5,330 nucleotides of DNA from Thermodesulfobacteriales bacterium (GTDB lineage: Bacteria > Desulfobacterota > Thermodesulfobacteria > Thermodesulfobacteriales > Thermodesulfatatoraceae), in the NCBI GenBank assembly GCA_026985945.1, contig JALSPN010000025.1, positions 1 to 5,330 of the forward strand, given 5' to 3'. The translations under genes and the position numbers were made by a program. This document shows, one piece after another, positions 1-5,330 of the stretch. Each line of letters begins with the position of its first letter. Within the stretch, counting starts at the first letter, position 1. The notes beneath the pieces are model-generated. The model did no database searches. It saw only the letters and a program-made list of their open reading frames with translations, and was not told the DNA's origin.

Positions 1-1079
1 CTGACCTCTGGCAAAGGGCCTTTGAGCAGATCCTTAAAGCTCCCCCGCGCAAAATCCTGGTCTTGGGAGGGGTAGATGCTGGCAAAAGCACCTTCTGTCT
101 CCTCCTGGCACGGTCCCTCCTTGAGGCGGGGCACTCCGTAGCCCTCCTCGATGCAGACATCGGACAAAAGGACGTGGGCCCGCCTACCACCATTGGCTTG
201 CGTCATCTTGCCCTGGAAGATCTGGAAAAAGCAAGGCCCTTTCCGGCAGAAGAAATTTATTTCGTGGGAGCCACTTCTCCGGTAGGACACCTGCTGCCTC
301 TGGTGGTAGGGACCGGGATCCTTCTGCGGAAAAGTAGAGCCGAAACCACCATTATCAATACCACCGGGCTTATCAAGGGGCCGGGGGTGGCCCTTAAAAC
401 CTTTCAGATCGAAAATCTGGCCCCGGACCTCATCGTGGCCCTTAAGAGAGGGAAAGAACTTGATCCCATTCTTGCGGGCTTTCGGCACTTAAAGATCCTT
501 GAGATAAGTGTGCCGCCGGAGATAGGGATCAAAGATCCTTCGGAAAGGAAAAGGAGGAGAGAGGAGGCTTACCGGAGTTATTTTCAAGAGGCCAGCAGTA
601 TTACCATTTCTTTAAAAGATATCGTCTGGCAACGCCTGAGAAGGCTTCAGCCGCAACTCCTTCTGGGAATAAGTGATGGAAGAAGACACCTGGGGCTTGC
701 CATTCTGGAAGAGATAGACGAAAAAAGAGACTTTGTAAGGCTTTTCACCCCTCTTGCCCCAGAGGATATCAGGATTCTCATCTGCGGGTCTATCTTTCTT
801 AAGGCCCCAGGAGAAGAAATAAGACCCCTCGGCCCGCAGGTCAGGGGCCTTCGTAAAGGATCTTCCCCATCCGGGAGACATCGTAGCCGCCTAAGGATTT
901 CACCTTCTCCTGGAAGGGCTCTGAAGAAAGGACAGAAGCGATCTCCTGCCAGAAGGGGGATTCGAAAAAGTCCTTCCTCAGGAGGAGGTCATACCTTTCG
1001 CGAAAAAGGGGCACAAAATCAAGCCCGAGAAGCCGGGCCGCCGCCCAGATCCCGAGGCCCACATCCGCCCGGCCCGTAG
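1..1079 (+). CDS. Clp1/Grc3-family polynucleotide 5'-hydroxyl kinase (5' partial; C-terminal tail doubtful)
   Basis: Members of this family phosphorylate 5'-OH ends of RNA or DNA using ATP; the role in bacteria is not established. The frame is open from the left edge (first full codon at base 3), so the start lies upstream. TTG at 63 is unlikely as a start because it would remove the beta strand RKILVLGG that leads into the P-loop. Numbering from the codon at base 3: Walker A GGVDAGKST at about 22-30 resembles the DVGKST of eukaryotic Clp1. LDADIGQ at 49-55 matches the Clp1 LDxGQ motif, followed by a GPP segment. FVGATSP lies at 87-93, and INTTGLIKGPG near 118-128 matches the family NTxGxxKGxG motif. 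A C-terminal domain follows, with LGISDGRRHLGLAIL at 221-235 and ICGSIFLKAPGEE at 260-272. Family similarity ends near base 838. The last roughly 80 codons are Arg/Ser/Pro-rich and antisense to the moeA-like gene, so they may be read-through after a lost stop or a sequence error. No signal peptide or membrane segment is visible; cytoplasmic by inference. Confidence 0.
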   Translation, partial: DLWQRAFEQILKAPPRKILVLGGVDAGKSTFCLLLARSLLEAGHSVALLDADIGQKDVGPPTTIGLRHLALEDLEKARPFPAEEIYFVGATSPVGHLLPLVVGTGILLRKSRAETTIINTTGLIKGPGVALKTFQIENLAPDLIVALKRGKELDPILAGFRHLKILEISVPPEIGIKDPSERKRRREEAYRSYFQEASSITISLKDIVWQRLRRLQPQLLLGISDGRRHLGLAILEEIDEKRDFVRLFTPLAPEDIRILICGSIFLKAPGEEIRPLGPQVRGLRKGSSPSGRHRSRLRISPSPGRALKKGQKRSPARRGIRKSPSSGGGHTFREKGAQNQAREAGPPPRSRGPHPPGP

Positions 1080-2769
1080 CCACCGCAATCGCCACCCCCA
1101 GGTGAGTGTTCTCTTCGTCTTCGTAACCCTTAAGGTCTTCGGCAGAAAGACCAAGTTTCTCGAGATAATAATCGAGGAGAACTCTGGTGCCTGCTCCGGG
1201 CTGACGATTAATAAACCGAAGCCCCTTTTCAATTATCTCTTTGAGGCCTGTAACTCCGGCAGGATTCCCTTTGGGCACTATAAGCCCCTGCTCACGATAA
1301 GCAAAATGGATCAGGACCACCGGGTGACCCGAAAGGTATTTCTCAATATAAGGAAGATTAAATTCTCCGCTTTGGGGATCAAAGAGGTGCGTTCCTGCCA
1401 TGTGGGCCAGCCCGTCTCTTAAGGCCAGAATGCCTCCCAGACTCCCCACGTGAGCTATGGAGAGCTCAAACCAGGGGGACCTTTTCTTCAGAAATTCGGA
1501 AAGGATATCAAGGGCCAGGTCGTGGCTGCCAACCACCAGGGCGGTGCGGGAAAGGTCTTTTTCAGGCCGCAAGAGCTCGACTCTTATTTTCTCCCCCGGG
1601 GAGAGCCCTTCCCAATCTTCAGGTATTTCACACAGGGCGTCAGCCCGGCTAAGAGTGGTGATGGCTCCAGCCCCCCGCTTAAGGGTAATAAAAACCTTCC
1701 TTCCGGCTACCTCTCCCAGCTTTACCCGTAAAAATTCTCTGGTCCCCGGACGCGAAGGGATTTTCCTCCCGCAGAAGGCCTCTTCCTGAGGACGGGCGGG
1801 AAGTCTTATCCCCAGCATGGCTTCAAAAGCAGGTTTCATAAGTTTTTCAAAGGCCATCACCGCCGAAACCGGATACCCCGGTACCCCCAAAACGGGCTTT
1901 CCCTTGATGGTGCCGAAAACCGCCGGTTTGCCGGGCATCATGGCCACTCCATGGAAGAGGAGCTCTCCAAGTTCTTCCACCAGATTGGCCGTGTGATCTT
2001 TGGCCCCGGCCGAAGAGCCGGCAAGCACTGCCACCAGATGGGCATCTTCAAGGGCCTTAAGGATAAAGCGTTTTATTTCTTCCTTCTGGTCAGGCACCGG
2101 CGGAAAAACCCGGGCCTCTCCGCCCCACTCTTCCACGAGAGCTGCTATCATGGCGGAGTTAAACTCCACCGTGTAACCGGAGGCCAGAATTTCAGAAGTA
2201 GCTTCTTCAGGAAGCACAAGCTCATCTCCCGTAGGAATGATGGCCACCCGGGGGCGCTCTTTGACCGGAACCTCAAGGTGCCCCGTGGCCAGAAGGGCGC
2301 CCAGATCCCAGGGGCGAAGGAGATGGTGGGGAGGAAAAAGAAGCTCTCCCTCCACCACGTCTTCCCCTATCTTGCGCACATGCTGCCAGGGATAAGCCGG
2401 GGCCATGATTTCTACTTCTTCAGGAGAGACCTGATGGACTTCTTCGATCATGATAACGGCGTTGGTTTCAGGAGGCAGGGGCTCTCCGGTATTCACGAAG
2501 TGGGCTTCCTGGCCCACCTTTAGACGCAGGGGCTGATATTCACTTGCGGAAAAAGTCTTTTCCGCCTGAACGGCAATACCATCCATAGCAGCCGCGTTAA
2601 AGGCGGGAACAGAACGCCTGGCATATATGGCCTCGGCGGTAATCCGCCCCGAAGCCTTTCGCACCGGGATCCTCTCGGTCTTCAAAAATTCCTCCCAGGG
2701 GCAGGAAGAAAGGAGAAGCCCCAGGGCCTCTTTAAGGGTCTTTTTCCGAAGATAGATCCGTCTTCTCAT
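841..2769 (-). CDS. moeA: MoeA-type molybdopterin molybdenumtransferase fused to a C-terminal PBP-like domain
   Basis: MoeA inserts molybdate (or tungstate in related enzymes) into adenylylated molybdopterin in the cytoplasm, giving active Moco or Wco. Residues 1 to about 400 are a full MoeA: FNAAAMDG at 57-64 (family DNSAMDG), VNTGEPLPP at 92-100, IPTGDEL at 178-184, AGSSAGAKDHT at 250-260 (family SGGVSxGxxD), MMPGKP at 277-282 and GVPGYPVSA at 295-303 (family GLPGNPVSA). The Asp in MDG, the Glu in GDEL, the Asp in AKDHT and both Pro in PGYP, known as active-site positions in E. coli MoeA, are kept. Residues about 408-642 form a PBP-like domain related to LysR-substrate or molybdate-binding folds: GSHDLALD at 414-421, NRQPGAGTRVLLD at 521-533, ATGRADVGLGI near 564-574 and GYDVSRMG at 628-635. 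It lacks a signal peptide, so this domain is intracellular and may sense or deliver the oxyanion (inference). The start is the ATG after a purine-rich GAGAGAGAAAGGG. It is divergent from the leuB-like gene and convergent with the kinase gene. Confidence 0.93.
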   Translation of the reverse strand: MRRRIYLRKKTLKEALGLLLSSCPWEEFLKTERIPVRKASGRITAEAIYARRSVPAFNAAAMDGIAVQAEKTFSASEYQPLRLKVGQEAHFVNTGEPLPPETNAVIMIEEVHQVSPEEVEIMAPAYPWQHVRKIGEDVVEGELLFPPHHLLRPWDLGALLATGHLEVPVKERPRVAIIPTGDELVLPEEATSEILASGYTVEFNSAMIAALVEEWGGEARVFPPVPDQKEEIKRFILKALEDAHLVAVLAGSSAGAKDHTANLVEELGELLFHGVAMMPGKPAVFGTIKGKPVLGVPGYPVSAVMAFEKLMKPAFEAMLGIRLPARPQEEAFCGRKIPSRPGTREFLRVKLGEVAGRKVFITLKRGAGAITTLSRADALCEIPEDWEGLSPGEKIRVELLRPEKDLSRTALVVGSHDLALDILSEFLKKRSPWFELSIAHVGSLGGILALRDGLAHMAGTHLFDPQSGEFNLPYIEKYLSGHPVVLIHFAYREQGLIVPKGNPAGVTGLKEIIEKGLRFINRQPGAGTRVLLDYYLEKLGLSAEDLKGYEDEENTHLGVAIAVATGRADVGLGIWAAARLLGLDFVPLFRERYDLLLRKDFFESPFWQEIASVLSSEPFQEKVKSLGGYDVSRMGKILYEGP

Positions 2770-2921
2770 CCCTTTCTCTCTCTAAAAAAATTTTTGCTTA
2801 AGGCTAAACATATCTTCCAGAACTATCTAGACTCCGCTTGCAAATAGTGCCTTGAAGAATCCTCATTCTCTTACTAAAAAGGGCATATTCAAAAGAAAGC
2901 CAGAATTTAAGGAGGATTTAT
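2770..2921. promoter_or_regulatory. Divergent intergenic region expected to hold promoters for both flanking genes
   Basis: This 152-base AT-rich gap separates the minus-strand moeA-like gene from the plus-strand leuB-like operon, so both promoters should lie here. A run of seven A followed by five T sits at 2784-2795. TTGCAA at 2838-2843 reads identically on both strands and could serve as a -35 element either way, but no well-spaced TATAAT-like -10 goes with it on either strand. I found no TPP-box (CTGAGA-like) or cobalamin-box-like sequence, and the gap is short for a full cobalamin riboswitch plus promoter. Promoter presence is inferred from gene orientation, not from clear boxes. Confidence 0.4.
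2909..2915 (+). promoter_or_regulatory. Strong Shine-Dalgarno site of the leuB-like gene
   Basis: AAGGAGG lies six bases before the ATG at 2922. It is a near-perfect anti-16S match at good spacing and fixes this start over any later one. Confidence 0.85.
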
Positions 2922-4001
2922 ATGGCAGAAAAAACATACCATATTGCCGTTATTCCGGGAGATGGCACCGGGCCGGAGGTCATCAGGGAGGGCGTAAAGG
3001 TCCTTGATGCCGCGGCGGAAAGATTTGGCTTTACCCTGAAATACACCTATTTTGACTGGGGTGGTGAACGCTATCTTCAGACGGGGGAAACCATCCCGGA
3101 GGGCGGGATTGAGGAGCTCAAAAAACACGATGCCATCTATCTCGGGGCCATCGGGCATCCTGATGTGCCCCCCGGCATCCTGGAGAAGGAAATTCTTCTG
3201 CGCATCCGCTTTGAACTGGATCAATACATCAATCTTCGTCCGGTAAAGCTTTACCCTGGAGTCTGGACTCCTCTCAAAGACAAAGGCCCTGAAGATATAG
3301 ACTTTGTCGTGGTTCGAGAAAATACCGAAGGCCTCTACGCGGGAGGAGGGGGCTTTCTGCGCAAGGGAACCCCGCAGGAAGTAGCGGTTCAGGAATCCAT
3401 CAACACCCGGTTCGGGGTGGAGCGCTGCATTCGTTACGCCTTTGAATTTTGCCGCAAACGAAACAAGAAAAAAGAACTCACCCTGGTTGGTAAAACCAAC
3501 GTCTTAACCTACGCCTGGAATCTCTGGGAGAGAACCTTTTACGAGGTGGCCAGGGAGTATCCTGACATCAAAACTTCTTATGCCCATGTAGATGCCACCT
3601 GTATGTGGTTTGTCAAAAATCCCGAATGGTTTGATGTCATCGTTACCGACAACATGTTTGGCGACATCATCACGGATCTCGGAGCCATCATTCAGGGCGG
3701 AATGGGAATTGCTGCCGGTGGAAATATTAATCCCGAAGGGGTTTCCATGTTTGAACCCATCGGGGGGTCGGCCCCAAAATACACCGGCAAAAATGTCATC
3801 AATCCTCTGGCGGCCATCTGTGCCGGGATGATGATGCTCGAACATCTGGAAGAAGAAGATGCCGCGCAGGCCATCGAAAAGGCGGTTATTAAGGTCTGCC
3901 GGGATCATCTCAAGAGTCTTTCCGCCGGCAAGATGGGTTACACCACCACGGAGGTGGGAGATCTGGTGGCAGAATATACCAGGAAAGGAGTGGAGCTTTA
4001 G
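2922..4001 (+). CDS. leuB: Isocitrate/isopropylmalate dehydrogenase family protein, probably 3-isopropylmalate dehydrogenase
   Basis: Beta-decarboxylating dehydrogenase, 359 residues, normal for the family. If it is LeuB, it oxidises and decarboxylates 3-isopropylmalate to 4-methyl-2-oxopentanoate in leucine synthesis. Motifs in order: [10 protein letters not shown] at 11-20; the substrate helix [16 protein letters not shown] at 92-107, with the Leu-Leu pair and Arg typical of [14 protein letters not shown] at 131-139 with catalytic Tyr139; GKTNVL with Lys191; HVDATCMW with Asp224; NMFGDIITD with metal ligands Asp248 and Asp252; and the nucleotide loop [18 protein letters not shown] at 278-295. 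Odd points: Lys286-Tyr287 occupy the place of the Asp-Ile usual in NAD-dependent IPMDH and match the Lys-Tyr pair of NADP-dependent isocitrate dehydrogenase. The His normally before GSAP is Gly281. Family membership is certain, but substrate (isopropylmalate, isocitrate, tartrate or homologues) and cofactor are not settled. A strong Shine-Dalgarno site sets the start, and the gene is directly abutted by the downstream ThiC-family gene. Confidence 0.93.
   Translation: MAEKTYHIAVIPGDGTGPEVIREGVKVLDAAAERFGFTLKYTYFDWGGERYLQTGETIPEGGIEELKKHDAIYLGAIGHPDVPPGILEKEILLRIRFELDQYINLRPVKLYPGVWTPLKDKGPEDIDFVVVRENTEGLYAGGGGFLRKGTPQEVAVQESINTRFGVERCIRYAFEFCRKRNKKKELTLVGKTNVLTYAWNLWERTFYEVAREYPDIKTSYAHVDATCMWFVKNPEWFDVIVTDNMFGDIITDLGAIIQGGMGIAAGGNINPEGVSMFEPIGGSAPKYTGKNVINPLAAICAGMMMLEHLEEEDAAQAIEKAVIKVCRDHLKSLSAGKMGYTTTEVGDLVAEYTRKGVEL
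3987..3995 (+). promoter_or_regulatory. Shine-Dalgarno site of the ThiC-family gene inside the end of the leuB-like gene
   Basis: GGAGTGGAG contains two GGAG cores; the second lies six bases before the ATG at 4002. Because the upstream stop codon TAG directly precedes this ATG, translation of the two genes is probably coupled. Confidence 0.7.
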
Positions 4002-5309
4002 ATGACCGAACTTGAAGCTGCTCGCAAAGGCAAAATTACACCGGCTATAGAACAGGTGGCCGCAGCCGAAGGGCTAAGCCCGGAATTTGTCAGGGAAGGG
4101 GTAGCTGAGGGCAGAATCGTGATCATCAAGGCCCCCCAGAGCGGCAAGGCCGTGGGAGTGGGTGCCGGTTTGCGCACCAAGGTCAACGCCTCGGTGGGGA
4201 CCTCAAGCCATCTCTGTGACCCGGAGCTTGAAAAGCGAAAGGCCCGCCTGGCAGAAGAAGCCGGGGCCGACACTCTTATGGAGCTTTCTGCTGCCGGAGA
4301 CATCGATGCCATCAGGCGTGAAATCGTGGCCTCCGTAAGCCTTCCGGTGGGAAATGTCCCCCTCTATCAGGCCTTCTGTGAAGTAATCCGGAAATATCAT
4401 GACCCTGCAAGGCTTGATCCCGAGTTTCTCTTCGATCTTATTGAAAAGCAATGTGCAGACAGCATGGCCTTTATGGCCATCCACTGTGGAATAAACCTCT
4501 TCACCATGAAGCGGCTTGAAAAACAGGGTTATCGGTACGGGGGCCTGGTCTCAAAAGGCGGAAGCCTCATGGCCCAGTGGATGGTAAAAAACAAAAGGGA
4601 AAACCCGCTTTATGAACAGTTTGACCGCCTGGTGGGAATCCTCAAAAAATACGATACCGTCCTTTCCCTGGGCAATGGTTTGCGAGCCGGGGCCATTCAC
4701 GACTCCCTGGACAGGGCTCAGGTAGCAGAACTTCTCATCAATTGCGAGCTTGCTGAGATGGCCCGGGAAGCAGGCTGCCAGGTAATGGTGGAAGGCCCGG
4801 GGCATGTCCCCTTGGATGAGATTGAAGCCAGCGTCCTGCTCGCCAAAAAAATGTCAGGCGGTGCCCCTTATTACATGCTCGGCCCCCTGCCAACGGATGT
4901 GGGAGCGGCCTTTGATCATATCACCGCCGCCATCGGGGCGGCGCTTTCCGCCAAAGCCGGTGCTGACCTCATCTGTTATGTCACCCCGGCAGAGCACCTT
5001 TCTCTGCCCAACGAAGAAGATGTGATCCTGGGAGTGAAGGCCGCAAGACTTGCCGCGCACGTGGGAGACGTCGTCAAACTGCGGGGAAGGGCCGACCTTC
5101 GGGACATGCAGGCCAGCAAGGACCGGCGAGATCTCAAGTGGGCCAGAGTTTTTGAAAGCCTGCTTTTTCCTGAAGATGCCCGACGGATCGTCGAAGAGAG
5201 GAAATCCGTAAAAGACCGCCGCTGTTCCATGTGTGGGGAACTCTGTGCCCTGGAACAGGCAGAAGTGGTCTTCAGGTATTTTCTTAAAGGCTCCAAGAAA
5301 AACGACTAA
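4002..5309 (+). CDS. bzaF: ThiC-superfamily radical SAM enzyme; likely 5-hydroxybenzimidazole synthase (BzaF-like) rather than thiamine ThiC
   Basis: ThiC rearranges aminoimidazole ribotide (AIR) to HMP phosphate for thiamine; its paralogue BzaF converts AIR to 5-hydroxybenzimidazole, a B12 lower-ligand precursor, in anaerobes. Both are 4Fe-4S, SAM-dependent and cytoplasmic. At 435 residues this is the short form without the extra N-terminal domain. Visible motifs: NASVGTS at 62-68, MELSAAGDI at 93-101, PVGNVPLYQA at 115-124, AIHCGIN at 159-165, SKGGS at 184-188, LGNGLRAG at 223-230, VEGPGHVP at 263-270, GAPYYMLGP at 287-295, CYVTPAEHL at 325-333 and the cluster motif CSMCGELC at 408-415 (CX2CX3C). 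His268 and His332 correspond to the metal-binding histidines of ThiC, with the same 64-residue spacing I recall for the Caulobacter enzyme. Against canonical ThiC, GDGLRPG has become GNGLRAG, MTIHAGV has become MAIHCGI, and VTDIAPGYDHI has become PTDVGAAFDHI. These changes fit BzaF-type paralogues as I recall them. ThiC-superfamily membership is near certain; the BzaF assignment is inference, at perhaps 0.65. The alternative is a divergent thiamine ThiC. Confidence 0.9.
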   Translation: MTELEAARKGKITPAIEQVAAAEGLSPEFVREGVAEGRIVIIKAPQSGKAVGVGAGLRTKVNASVGTSSHLCDPELEKRKARLAEEAGADTLMELSAAGDIDAIRREIVASVSLPVGNVPLYQAFCEVIRKYHDPARLDPEFLFDLIEKQCADSMAFMAIHCGINLFTMKRLEKQGYRYGGLVSKGGSLMAQWMVKNKRENPLYEQFDRLVGILKKYDTVLSLGNGLRAGAIHDSLDRAQVAELLINCELAEMAREAGCQVMVEGPGHVPLDEIEASVLLAKKMSGGAPYYMLGPLPTDVGAAFDHITAAIGAALSAKAGADLICYVTPAEHLSLPNEEDVILGVKAARLAAHVGDVVKLRGRADLRDMQASKDRRDLKWARVFESLLFPEDARRIVEERKSVKDRRCSMCGELCALEQAEVVFRYFLKGSKKND

Positions 5310-5314
5310 AGCTC

Positions 5315-5329
5315 GGCCTTTAAAAGGCC
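5315..5329 (+). terminator. Hairpin after the ThiC-family gene, possible terminator cut by the window edge
   Basis: GGCCTT and AAGGCC form a 6-bp inverted repeat around a TAA loop, starting five bases after the stop codon. The window ends one base later, so a following T-run cannot be seen. It could be an intrinsic terminator or a chance palindrome. Confidence 0.4.
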
Positions 5330-5330
5330 T

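Noticed and set aside
63..65. TTG as the start of the kinase gene
   Set aside because: The frame is open upstream to the window edge, and starting here would delete the beta strand before the P-loop. The true start lies outside the window.
491..540. Direct repeat AAAGATCCTT at 491-500 and 531-540
   Set aside because: Only 10 bases, within a coding region, with no further copies in an array; most likely chance codon reuse.
1951..2523. 190-codon open frame on the plus strand inside the MoeA fusion gene
   Set aside because: It is antisense to well-conserved MoeA motifs, has no recognisable domain and is explained by the GC-rich codon use of the true gene. Similar plus-strand frames at 1102-1422, 1450-1731 and 1457-1789 are dismissed for the same reason.
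2798..2857. Imperfect inverted repeat CTTAAGGC / GCCTTGAAG in the intergenic region
   Set aside because: The arms are short, mismatched and about 40 bases apart; not enough for an operator or a leader hairpin.
2770..2921. Possible TPP or cobalamin riboswitch ahead of the leuB-thiC-like operon
   Set aside because: No TPP-box or cobalamin-box-like sequence was found by eye and there is no run of conserved helices. A covariance-model search would settle it, but nothing here supports a call.
3504..3908. 134-codon minus-strand frame inside the leuB-like gene
   Set aside because: The plus-strand frame carries the full set of catalytic and nucleotide-binding motifs; the antisense product resembles nothing and has no convincing ribosome site.

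Overview
This window is compact chromosomal DNA with four protein-coding genes, only one intergenic gap of note (about 150 bases) and no sign of mobile elements. The gene set suggests an anaerobic, probably thermophilic bacterium of the Thermodesulfobacteria / sulfate-reducer type. That set is a Clp1/Grc3-type polynucleotide kinase, a MoeA fused to a periplasmic-binding-protein-like domain, a LeuB-like dehydrogenase and a short ThiC-family protein. The organism call is inference from gene content and style, not from a marker gene.

Layout. From the left edge, a plus-strand gene already in progress encodes a P-loop 5'-OH polynucleotide kinase of the Clp1/Grc3 family. Its recognisable domain ends near base 838, but its frame stays open to 1079 and runs antisense into the 3' end of the next gene. 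From 2769 back to 841 on the minus strand lies a 642-residue MoeA/PBP-like fusion for molybdenum or tungsten cofactor synthesis. The gap at 2770-2921 separates it from a divergent plus-strand pair: a LeuB-like beta-decarboxylating dehydrogenase (2922-4001), then a ThiC-superfamily protein (4002-5309) whose ATG directly follows the dehydrogenase stop codon. A GC-rich hairpin begins just after the last gene, at the window edge.

How the genes relate. The last two genes form a translationally coupled operon. The 435-residue ThiC-family protein keeps the metal histidines and the C-terminal cysteine motif. However, it departs from canonical ThiC at several normally invariant active-site positions, notably GNGLRAG in place of GDGLRPG. 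These departures point to BzaF, the anaerobic 5-hydroxybenzimidazole synthase that makes a cobalamin lower-ligand precursor from the same substrate (AIR), rather than to the thiamine enzyme. This is the most interesting reading in the window. The dehydrogenase carries a Lys-Tyr pair where isopropylmalate dehydrogenases normally have Asp-Ile, so its cofactor and substrate deserve a check. The kinase and the MoeA fusion show no obvious pathway link to the operon.
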